Origin: DATCJA01 sp963734635
Lineage (GTDB): Bacteria > Acidobacteriota > Vicinamibacteria > Vicinamibacterales > UBA2999
Assembly: GCA_963734635.1 (NCBI GenBank)
Contig: CAVTIA010000003.1
Span: 1,302,001 to 1,366,000 of the forward strand
Reading direction: 5' to 3'
DNA length: 64,000 bases
The notes below the pieces were generated by a model. It saw only the letters and a list, made by a program, of their open reading frames with translations, ran no database searches and was not told the origin of the DNA. Shown piece by piece: positions 52,191 through 59,677 of this stretch; the first letter of the stretch is position 1; each line of letters opens with the position of its first letter. The translations under genes and the position numbers were made by a program.

Positions 52191-52228
52191 ATCCCGGCTA
52201 AGCTTTCTTACCGCGCAAGGAGCGAATC

Positions 52229-53307
52229 ATGAAAAGCCGCGCGTTGTTGTTAATGAGTGTGGTCGCCCTGGGAGCTATGCCCACAATGGTGTGGGCGCAG
52301 AGCACGGGCTATCCCATCATCGTCATCCCAACGGGAAAGGGTCCGTACACGTTTCCTCGCCGGCTACACGACACCCTGGGACAAGATCGAGATCAAGGTG
52401 ACGGAGAAGATGTCGCCGAATCTGTTCGTGCTGCATGGTTCGCAAGGCCTTGATCCAGCACACCCCGACGCGTCCGGCGGCAGGGCCATGGCGCTGTTCG
52501 GACCGGATGGCGTCCTGCTGGTGGATACGCAGAACCGACAGGTGGCCGACAAGACACTGGCGGCGATCCGGTCATTCACCAACGGGCCCATCAGGGTTCT
52601 GGTCAATACGCATATTCATGGCGACCACACGGGCGCCAACGCCTTCTTCGCCAAGCAGGGGGCGTTGATCTACGCGCAGGAGAATCTGCGGAATGAAATG
52701 CTGCGTCCGCCGCCGCGCGCCAACGGCCAGGCGGCGCCTGCGCCGGATATGGCCGGCGTCCCGGTGGTGACCTACAGCTATAACCCCGCCACGCGCGGCC
52801 AGCCGGCGGTGACCTTCAATATGAATGGTGAGACCGTCGACTTCATCCCGATGATGCCGTCCCACACTGCAGGCGACACCATCGTCCGCTTCCGCAACGC
52901 CAATGTGATCTACATCGAGGATTTCTACCGCAACTTCGGCTATCCGTTCGCCGATCAGACCAATGGCGGCTCGATCAAAGGCATGCTCGATGCGATTGAC
53001 CTCATTCGAGAAGATTTCCGGTCCGGACACGACGCTCATTCCCGGCCACGGCACGCTGGTCAAGAAGAAGGATCTTCTGCCGTATCGCGCCATGCTGGTC
53101 GACATCATGGCCAAGGTGAAGACGCTGCGCGAGCAGGGCAAGTCGCTGAAGGAGGTTCTGGCAGCGAACCTGACGGCGCCGTATGACGAGACGACGCAGG
53201 GCGACACGCAGCAGAGCAAGGACCGCTTCATCACCGAAGCGTATGACGAGGTGAAGGACTTTCCGCCTGTCGTGGACGGAAAGCGGGCAATGCCGAGACG
53301 TCCCTAG
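52229..53307 (+). pseudogene. exported metallo-beta-lactamase-fold hydrolase, two frameshifts
   Basis: It starts after AAGGAG with a signal peptide (LLLMSVVALGAMPTMVWAQ). The first shift is near 52355 (GTTTCCTC), after which 'FLAGYTTPWDKIEIKV' leads into the MBL domain with 'NTHIHGDHTGAN' (HxHxDH zinc motif), 'MMPSHTAGDTIVRF' and 'YIEDFYRNFGYPF'. The second shift is near 53007, followed by 'EKISGPDTTLIPGHGTLVKKKDL' (third-His motif GHG) to the stop. Correcting both gives about 358 residues with all zinc ligands. Probably a functional family member whose reading here is broken by two one-base insertions. Confidence 0.75.
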
Positions 53308-53338
53308 CCCGGTTTCATAACCGTACGTCGTCGCGCGC

Positions 53339-54298
53339 TTAACGAGGCGGAAGCGACCCCAGGTACGCCGAGAGCGCGATGATCTCATCTTCCGACAGCT
53401 TCTCGACGGCCTTCTTCATCAGCGCCGCATTGGCGCCGGCACTCGTGCCGTTCTGCATCGTGATGAGCTGCCGCGCAATGTACACCGGCTGAAGGCCCGC
53501 AATGCGCGGCACTTCGCCGAGCCCAGTGAGCGCATCGCCGTGGCAGATCGCGCACTGGATCGTTTTGCCCCCGCCGCCTGTCTTCGCGAGAGCGGCGCCC
53601 TTCGCGATGCTGCCGGGCGGCACGTAGGCGATGAACCCTGAGTGAGGATCGCGGATCGTCGTCCGCATCGGGTCTTCCGGAATCTGGATGATGCGGCGTC
53701 CGATTGGCTCGGTCCCGCCGTCCGGATGAATGCGTCGATGCCGCGCATCAGCGCTGATGTAGGTCTTTGGCGGCGTCGCAGTCTCGATCACTTTCACGAA
53801 TGGCGCGGGCTTGACCATGGCGAAATACTCCGCCGCCTCGCGCACGTCCTCATCTGAGACCGCGCGAGCGATCGGCCCCATGCGCGCGTCTTCTTTCCGC
53901 GCACCACTCTTGAAGTACTGCATCTGCCGAATGATGTAGGCGGCCGGCATGCCTGCGATGTCCGCGGATTCCGGATGCCCCTGGCCCGACATCAGGTGGC
54001 AGGAGCCGCACGCATTCGGCATCGGACCCTTCACGCTGCGCGGCGCGGCGGGATGTTCGTCGGGAAACCAGTCGGGAGGATTCGCGTTGCCGGCGATTGC
54101 GGTCGCCTCGTATTCCTTGCTGCTGCCCGGGGCACGCACGGTCGCCGGCACGCGCGGTTCGGGCGGCTGCACCTTGTCAGGAATGTTGAAGGCCCACTCC
54201 GGCAGACCATTCGGAATCGTCGTCGGCGTCGGGTTCTGCGCCCGAACACCAGCCGTCAGAAGCGACACGGTAACGAGAATTCGGAAGCAGTTGCGCAT
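53339..54298 (-). CDS. exported diheme cytochrome c
   Basis: 319 residues. A signal peptide (1-20) is followed by two cytochrome c domains: CGSCHL at about 97 and CAICHG at about 246, each with 'AAYIIRQMQYFKSGARKE' / 'PVYIARQLITMQNGTSAGAN' helices typical of cytochrome c4 type, which are followed by the distal Met. The C-terminus 'LSAYLGSLPP' is the usual final helix. It is periplasmic and transfers electrons between dehydrogenases and terminal oxidase. It is convergent with the MBL gene. Confidence 0.9.
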   Translation of the reverse strand: MRNCFRILVTVSLLTAGVRAQNPTPTTIPNGLPEWAFNIPDKVQPPEPRVPATVRAPGSSKEYEATAIAGNANPPDWFPDEHPAAPRSVKGPMPNACGSCHLMSGQGHPESADIAGMPAAYIIRQMQYFKSGARKEDARMGPIARAVSDEDVREAAEYFAMVKPAPFVKVIETATPPKTYISADARHRRIHPDGGTEPIGRRIIQIPEDPMRTTIRDPHSGFIAYVPPGSIAKGAALAKTGGGGKTIQCAICHGDALTGLGEVPRIAGLQPVYIARQLITMQNGTSAGANAALMKKAVEKLSEDEIIALSAYLGSLPPR

Positions 54299-54434
54299 GT
54301 GCGGATTATCCACTTTTTGGTCTGGTCAGTCGAAGCTCGCCATCGGGCCGTTGTTCGTTGAAGCACGCGGCCCTACAGGTCGATAAGCTGACCAGATGAT
54401 CCTGACCGTTTGTGCACTCCGGCTCAGGAGAAAC

Positions 54435-54998
54435 ATGATGCGAAGAGCGTGCTTACCTTTGTTGATCGCCGTTCTGGGATCCCCCGCGTACGCGCAGGAT
54501 GATGTCCGCGTCCTCGCCACCAACAAGACCTCCACCATGCAACACGAAATGAACGAAGCCGCCGAGGCAGGGTACAGGTTCGCGACGGTGATGGGTGGCG
54601 ACACGTCATTTGGAGGGTCCGAAGTCGTGGTCCTCATGACACGAGTTCCCGACGGTGTGCCCTCGTTCATCTATAGGCTGCTCGCGACCACGAGGACGTC
54701 AACCATGCAAAAGGAAATGCAGGATGCCGCCAATGCTGGTTTCGAGTACAAAGGCCAAACGGTTTTCAAAAGCACATTTGGCGGCAAAGAAGTTGTCATC
54801 GTGCTCGAGCGCGACATGACAGCCGAACAGCCAACGAAATACGAATACCGTCTGCTTGCAACAAAGAGGACGTCAACGCTCCAAAAGGAAATCGCGCAAG
54901 CGACAGCCGCAGGATACGCTTTAGTTGGGCTCACCGTCGCGGATACGGCGATTGGGGGAGAAGAGATCGTTACGATTCTTCGCAAGCCCCTTCCGTGA
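54435..54998 (+). CDS. exported protein with three tandem 50-residue repeats
   Basis: 187 residues from the ATG after CAGGAG (a second ATG follows immediately). A signal peptide is followed by three repeats of about 50 residues with the consensus LLAT-(T/K)RTSTMQKEM--AA-AGY---G-TV--T-FGG-EVV-VL-R. Repeats 2 and 3 are most alike; repeat 1 has NKTSTMQHEMNEAAEAGY. The unit (strand, amphipathic helix, two strands) resembles DUF4177-like small domains. Function is unknown. A trimer-like pseudo-symmetry from one chain is suggested. Confidence 0.7.
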   Translation: MMRRACLPLLIAVLGSPAYAQDDVRVLATNKTSTMQHEMNEAAEAGYRFATVMGGDTSFGGSEVVVLMTRVPDGVPSFIYRLLATTRTSTMQKEMQDAANAGFEYKGQTVFKSTFGGKEVVIVLERDMTAEQPTKYEYRLLATKRTSTLQKEIAQATAAGYALVGLTVADTAIGGEEIVTILRKPLP

Positions 54999-55015
54999 GG
55001 CAATCCGGCGACGAC

Positions 55016-56209
55016 CTAGTCCTCGCGCGGCTTGAGCGCGCCGCGGAGTTTGTCGGCGAGCGATCCGAAACCCTCTCTCGGCGCGGCATCCCCGCGCTCG
55101 GCGTATTCGCGCACTTCGGCGGCCTCCTGCGCGTCCCCCGTGCTGCGGCTCCGCGCCGACCCTTCCGGAACAAGCGCGACGCCAATCCGTTTCTTCTCGA
55201 GGTCGATGCTCAGGATCTCGAATGCCCCCGTCATGCCCGCCGGGACCTGCGTGGACCATCCTGCCGATCGCCCCGTCGGCGCAAACGTGGAGGCGTGCGC
55301 CAGCCCTTCGACCCCCGGCTCGAGCTCGACGAACGCTCCGAAGTCGGCGAGGCGCGTGACGCGTCCCGTGCACACCTGGCCAATCTCGTATGTTTCGTGG
55401 ACTCTCGACCATGGATCCTCGCTGAGCTGCTTCAGACCGAGGGAGATCTTCTGCTTGTCGTCGTCAACACGCAGGACCTTCACGGTGATCTCGTCACCCG
55501 GCTTGACCATCCGCGACGGGTCCGATACACGGGACCAGCCCATCTCAGATACGTGCAGCAAGCCCTGCACACCGCCACCGAGATCGATGAACGCGCCAAA
55601 GTCGCGCACCGAGGCGACACGCCCGGTTATCACTGCGCCAGCGACAATCGATCGCCGTACCTCAGCGGCGCTCGCCCGCTGCTGCGCCTCGAGCAGAGCA
55701 CGGCGCGAAACGACCACGTTCTTGCCGCCTTCCTTGTACTCGATGATCCGGAACTCGTAGACGCGACCTTCGTGCGCCGATGCGTCCGTCCGCAGGGTGT
55801 CAATCTGAGAGATGGGGCAGAAGGCGCGCTGTCGGCCTATCCGCACCTCGTACCCGCCTTTCACCGACCTTTCGACCTTGCCTTCCACGGGAAGACCGGT
55901 GTGAAACGCGTCTTCGAGCTGCCGTTCGGTCGCGGCCCGTCGCGCCAGTTTCCGCGAGAGGGTCAGCCCTCCCGCGGTCGACACGACGATGGCCTCAATG
56001 TGGTCGCCAACAGCGACGTCGAGATCGCCCTCGTCGTCCTTCAGTTCGCCGACGTCGATCGTGGCTTCGCTCTTGCCCCCGACGTCGACGAGCGCCACCT
56101 CCGGGCCAATCGCGACGATGGTGCCCCTGATGGTCTGGCCTTTCTCGATGCGCTTCGCCTGGATCGAAGCCTCGAACATCGTGGCGAAGTCGTCGGTGGG
56201 CTCGCTCAA
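55016..56209 (-). CDS. S1-domain protein (30S ribosomal protein S1-like)
   Basis: 397 residues. The start is TTG, preceded by GAGGAG; the TTGA overlaps the stop of the upstream berberine-type gene, which explains why longer readings are not used. It has four S1 OB-fold domains: 'GQTIRGTIVAIGPEVALVDVG' (about 20), 'GLPVEGKVERSVKGGYEV' (about 105), 'GAVITGRVASVRDFGAFIDLG' (about 190) and 'GQVCTGRVTRLADFGAFVELEPG' (about 275), with a Glu/Arg-rich tail. It has fewer domains than E. coli RpsA (six), typical of shorter S1-like proteins in Acidobacteria. It binds mRNA. Confidence 0.88.
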   Translation of the reverse strand: MSEPTDDFATMFEASIQAKRIEKGQTIRGTIVAIGPEVALVDVGGKSEATIDVGELKDDEGDLDVAVGDHIEAIVVSTAGGLTLSRKLARRAATERQLEDAFHTGLPVEGKVERSVKGGYEVRIGRQRAFCPISQIDTLRTDASAHEGRVYEFRIIEYKEGGKNVVVSRRALLEAQQRASAAEVRRSIVAGAVITGRVASVRDFGAFIDLGGGVQGLLHVSEMGWSRVSDPSRMVKPGDEITVKVLRVDDDKQKISLGLKQLSEDPWSRVHETYEIGQVCTGRVTRLADFGAFVELEPGVEGLAHASTFAPTGRSAGWSTQVPAGMTGAFEILSIDLEKKRIGVALVPEGSARSRSTGDAQEAAEVREYAERGDAAPREGFGSLADKLRGALKPRED

Positions 56210-56970
56210 GGCACGCTCCTCATGAAGGTTGGTGTGCGATCCGTCGGGCGGATGTTCTGGTTGTAGTGGAAGACGTTGTCGGGATCGTACGTGGTCTTCA
56301 CGTCCACCAGCCGATCGTAGACGGAATCGCCGTACGCCTCGCGGACGCGGCCGGGATCTTCGTCGCCACCGAGGAAGTTGACGTACACGCCTTCGCGGAA
56401 GCGCCGGAGCGCAGCAAAGAACTCTCTCCCCCAGGCAGTGTCCCGGTCGCCGAAGTCCTCGCCGGGCCGCCACACACCATCGAGGGTGATCGCGTGCGAC
56501 GCCTGGCGGTTCCCGAACGCCGTTGCGCCCTCGGCCACTCGCCTCACCGCCCCCTTCAGATGGAACATCGCCACGTACGATCGCGGCGACGAGCAGGAGA
56601 ACGCGTGCTCGGCGATCACGTCGATGAGGTCGTCGCGGAGCTCGGGCAAGTGCGTGGACTTCCAGTAGTAGTTCCAACCGTGCATGACGGTCGAGTCGAG
56701 CGCGCTCTGGAACCCCACGTACGGCGTGGGCCCGACCAGATCGAGAAGCGGAGTTCGGAATGTGCGGAGCGCGCGCAGCACTTGCTCACCGTCTTCGATC
56801 GGCCCGGCATAACAGGTACCGACCATTATCACCGGCCGCCAGTGCAGATCCTCGGGGATGACCGGTAGCGGCGCGGCGCAGCGCCGAACCTCACGACCGT
56901 GCCGAGCTCGTCGGGAGCGTCGCGAACGAAGTCGCGATAGACCGCTCGCCAGACCGCTCCCGGATCGACG
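56206..56970 (-). pseudogene. berberine-bridge-type FAD oxidase, N-terminal half lost
   Basis: The C-terminal half is clear: 'PLPVIPEDLHWRPVIMVGTCYAG', 'PTPYVGFQSALDSTVMHGWNYYWKS' region, and 'TYDPDNVFHYNQNIRP', the BBE C-terminal signature. Upstream, in another frame, 'AVWRAVYRDFVRDAPDELG' and 'VVRFGAAP' fit the middle of the substrate domain. Then homology stops near 56970, where a plus-strand regulator fragment begins. The FAD-binding domain (about 200 residues, His-flavin site) is missing, so a functional enzyme is excluded. A frame shift also lies near 56870. Confidence 0.65.
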
Positions 56971-56971
56971 C

Positions 56972-57221
56972 GTCGTCATCCGTTTCGACTTCACCGGCCG
57001 CTCGCGCCGTGAGCGCTACTGGCTACTCATCGAGCTCGGAGACCGAAGCCTTCGTCAAATGGCACGCCGGCCAGCTCACGTGGACTCAAGCCACCCGCGA
57101 GGGCCGCATCCAACTCGACGGGCACCCGTCGCTGGTACGAGCCTTCCCGACCTGGAACACCCGCAGCATGTTCGCCCACATCAGGCCGGTCTCCCGCACC
57201 GCCACTTACGGAACGTGGTGA
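56972..57221 (+). pseudogene. HxlR-type regulator, C-terminal (SCP2-like) fragment
   Basis: In the plus strand, 'VIRFDFTGR' and 'RYWLLIELGD' are followed in another frame by 'ETEAFVKWHAGQLTWTQATREGRI' and 'LVRAFPTWN', which is the C-terminal SCP2-like domain that follows the winged helix in HxlR-type regulators of Actinobacteria and Acidobacteria. The N-terminal winged helix is missing and about 20 residues between the two pieces are gone. The fragment begins exactly where the berberine oxidase remnant on the opposite strand ends, marking a deletion junction. Confidence 0.55.
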
Positions 57222-57254
57222 ATGGAACACTGAGGGCCCGAAGCGCGTTACCGA

Positions 57255-57866
57255 TCAGGGACGAATCGTGACCTTCTTCATCGTGAGCGGTGCAACGGGC
57301 TGGCTCACTTCGCCACCGGGGCCCATGGTTGTCGGCGTGTTGGCGAGTGCGTCGACCACCTCGAGACCTCCTGTGACCCTCGCGAAAATCACGTAATTGG
57401 GCGGGAGCGGATAATCCTCCTGAAGAATGAAGAACTGACTGCCATTGGTATTGGGGCCCGCGTTGGCCATCGCCACGAAGCCGCGCCGGTAGCCGCCGCT
57501 GTAGAGTGCCGACTGCGGGTTGATCTCGTCAGCGAAGGCATCTCCCCACGCACTCTGTCCGCCGGTGCCGTCGCCGGAGGGATCGCCGCCCTGGATCATG
57601 AAGCCTTTCACGACACGGTGGAACGTCAGGCCATCGTAGTAGCCGTGCTCGGCCAGCAACCTGAAATTCTCGACAGCTTTCGGGGCGTCCGCGTCGAAGA
57701 ATTCCATCTCGATCACGCCTTTATCGGTTTCGATGACCGCATGCTTGCCACCGGAGCTGGTGGCACCAGCCGGGACTTTCGGATTGCCTGTTGAGGGAGT
57801 GCAGCCGGCCACGCACAGGAAGGGTACACACAGGAGCAGAAGTGTCTGCATGGGTGTCGTCGACAT
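57255..57866 (-). CDS. cyclophilin-type peptidyl-prolyl isomerase lipoprotein
   Basis: 203 residues. The lipobox 'FLCVAGC' (about 19-25) marks a lipoprotein signal. It has a cyclophilin domain from about 45: 'VIEMEFFDADAPKAVENF', 'YYDGLTFHRVVKGFMIQGGDP' with the catalytic Arg (FHR), 'GFVAMANAGPNTNGSQFFI' and 'FARVTGGLEVVDAL'. It assists folding of periplasmic or outer-membrane proteins by proline isomerisation. It is complete. The start at 'MSTTPMQTLL' was preferred; an alternative Met is 15 bases on. It is divergent from the SnoaL gene. Confidence 0.92.
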   Translation of the reverse strand: MSTTPMQTLLLLCVPFLCVAGCTPSTGNPKVPAGATSSGGKHAVIETDKGVIEMEFFDADAPKAVENFRLLAEHGYYDGLTFHRVVKGFMIQGGDPSGDGTGGQSAWGDAFADEINPQSALYSGGYRRGFVAMANAGPNTNGSQFFILQEDYPLPPNYVIFARVTGGLEVVDALANTPTTMGPGGEVSQPVAPLTMKKVTIRP

Positions 57867-57912
57867 GCGTGGATCATACCGCCTGCTACAATCTCCCACC
57901 TCGGAGGGAATG

Positions 57913-58332
57913 ATGGATCACGCGGCAACGATGCGACGCCTGTACGAACTCATCAACGCTGGGGACATCGACGGTTTCGGCAATCTGCTGAGCGACAATT
58001 TCGTCGACCATGAGGAACTGCCAGGCCTTACGCCGACGAAGGACGGTGTCATCGCGTTCTTTCGAATGTATATCACCGCGTTCCCCGACCTGCGCATGAT
58101 GCCGGAAGACGTGATTGCGAGCGGCGACAAGGTCGTTGCGCGGGTGCGGGCGACCGGGACCCACAAGGGCGCGTTCATGGGCATGTCCCCGACCGGCAGA
58201 CGGGTCGATGTACAGCTCATCGACATCATTCGTTTTGACGACGACGGGCGCGCGCGCGAGCACTGGGGCGTCTCCGACCAGCTCGCGATGATGCAGCAAC
58301 TCGGCGCGATTCCGGCGGCGCCTCCGGCCTAG
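57913..58332 (+). CDS. SnoaL-like ester cyclase protein
   Basis: 139 residues. SnoaL fold: 'MRRLYELINAGDIDGFGNLLSDNFVDHE' region, 'FFRMYITAFPDLRMMPEDVIASGDKVVARVRATGTHKG' region, and 'IIRFDDDGRAREHWGVSDQ'. It is the polyketide-cyclase-like branch (ester cyclase), widely used as small-molecule isomerases. The ATG pair follows GGAGG; the second is preferred by spacing. It is divergent from the cyclophilin gene and monocistronic. The substrate is unknown. Confidence 0.85.
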   Translation: MDHAATMRRLYELINAGDIDGFGNLLSDNFVDHEELPGLTPTKDGVIAFFRMYITAFPDLRMMPEDVIASGDKVVARVRATGTHKGAFMGMSPTGRRVDVQLIDIIRFDDDGRAREHWGVSDQLAMMQQLGAIPAAPPA

Positions 58333-58411
58333 TTGACAGAGAACTGATCCTCGGCGCGAGTCATCGCGCATCGGCCCCGAGCCAGGCGCGCAAGTGGTGC
58401 TTCGCCGGAGA

Positions 58412-59635
58412 CTAGCCCGGCGCTGCCCCTTGCGTGTTGACGTAGAGCGCGTACAACGATTGGCCTGAGGTCATGAACAGTCGATTGCGTTTGGCGCCGC
58501 CGAACGTGAGGTTGGCAGTCGTTTCAGGCAGCCGAATTCGCCCCAGCAGCTTACCTTCAGGCGACCACACCGTCACGCCGCTGTAACCCAGGTTGGCGCC
58601 AGCGTTGCTGCTGCACCACAGGTTGCCGTAGATATCGCACCGGATGCCGTCGGTTGCGCATCTGACACCATCGACCATGAGATCGGAGAACTGCTTCTGG
58701 TTGCTGATCTTGCTGTCCGAACCGATGTCGAAGACCCACGGAAGCTGTCGACTGACGATGTAGACCTTCTTGTAGTCGGGGGAGAACGTGATGCCGTTGC
58801 CCCCTCCGCCAAACGCCTCCTCGCTGATGAGCATGTCCACGCGACCGGAGGGATCGGCTCGGTAGATGTTCGAGGTCAACTCGCCTTTCAGGGTACCGGA
58901 CCCGACGGGCTGGCCGACTTTCCCGTTGAGCAGTCCGGTTGGATTGCGCAGGCCGCCCGGCGCGTCGGGCATTCCCTCATACAACGAGGCCCCGGCAGGC
59001 GGATCCGTGAACCAATAGCTCCCGTCTGGATGGGCGGCGACGTCGTTTGGCGAGTTCAGGTGCTTGCCTTGAAAGAACTCAGCTATCACGGTGACGGAGC
59101 CATCGTGCTCGTATCGGACGACACGCCGGCCACGATGCTCGCATGAGATCTGCCGGCCCTGATGGTCGAACGTATTGCCGTTGCTGTTGTTCGAAGGCTG
59201 CCGGAACACAGTGACCCGGTTGTCGTCCTCGATCCAACGCAACTGGCGGTCGTTCGGGATGTCACTCCAGACGAGATACCGCCCCTGAGCGCACCACGCA
59301 GGTCCCTCGTCGTGCATCCCTCCCGTGAAGAGCCGATGGATCCCGGTGTTGTTCACCCGAAGGGTCGCGAACGCCGGGTCGATGGTGATGACGTCGGGGT
59401 CCGGGTACGTCACCGGGCCCGCGCCGGGAGTGAAATCACGCGGCGGGTTGGAGATGACGCTCGGCGGCACGCCCCGCGCCGCGTTCGGAGTGGGGCCCTG
59501 AGCTGCGGGGGCGGCCTGCTCTGCCGCCAGGCTCGGGGCGAAGACCGCCATTCCCGCTGCCGCACTGATCTTCCCGATGGCCCCGCGGCGTGAAATCTGA
59601 CGGGTAATCCCTCGAGGAAACGGATCGTGCCTCAT
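58412..59635 (-). CDS. Tat-exported SMP-30/gluconolactonase family protein
   Basis: 407 residues. It has a Tat signal ('SRRGAIGKISAAAGMAVFAPSLAA', RR at 16-17) and an SMP-30 propeller with 'TGGMHDEGPAWCAQGRYLVWSDIPNDRQLRW' region (metal Glu in DEGP), 'GNTFDHQGRQISCEHRGRRVVRY', 'FQGKHLNSPNDVAAHPDGSYWFTDP' (metal Asn) and 'VRCATDGIRCDIYGNLWCSS' (metal Asp). All lactonase metal ligands are present. It is a periplasmic gluconolactonase or related lactone hydrolase. It lies 42 bases downstream of the DUF5916 gene, possibly cotranscribed. Confidence 0.88.
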   Translation of the reverse strand: MRHDPFPRGITRQISRRGAIGKISAAAGMAVFAPSLAAEQAAPAAQGPTPNAARGVPPSVISNPPRDFTPGAGPVTYPDPDVITIDPAFATLRVNNTGIHRLFTGGMHDEGPAWCAQGRYLVWSDIPNDRQLRWIEDDNRVTVFRQPSNNSNGNTFDHQGRQISCEHRGRRVVRYEHDGSVTVIAEFFQGKHLNSPNDVAAHPDGSYWFTDPPAGASLYEGMPDAPGGLRNPTGLLNGKVGQPVGSGTLKGELTSNIYRADPSGRVDMLISEEAFGGGGNGITFSPDYKKVYIVSRQLPWVFDIGSDSKISNQKQFSDLMVDGVRCATDGIRCDIYGNLWCSSNAGANLGYSGVTVWSPEGKLLGRIRLPETTANLTFGGAKRNRLFMTSGQSLYALYVNTQGAAPG

Positions 59636-59677
59636 GAAAGCCTCCTGATGAAATGGAGTGGGCAGGGCGAGAAATTG

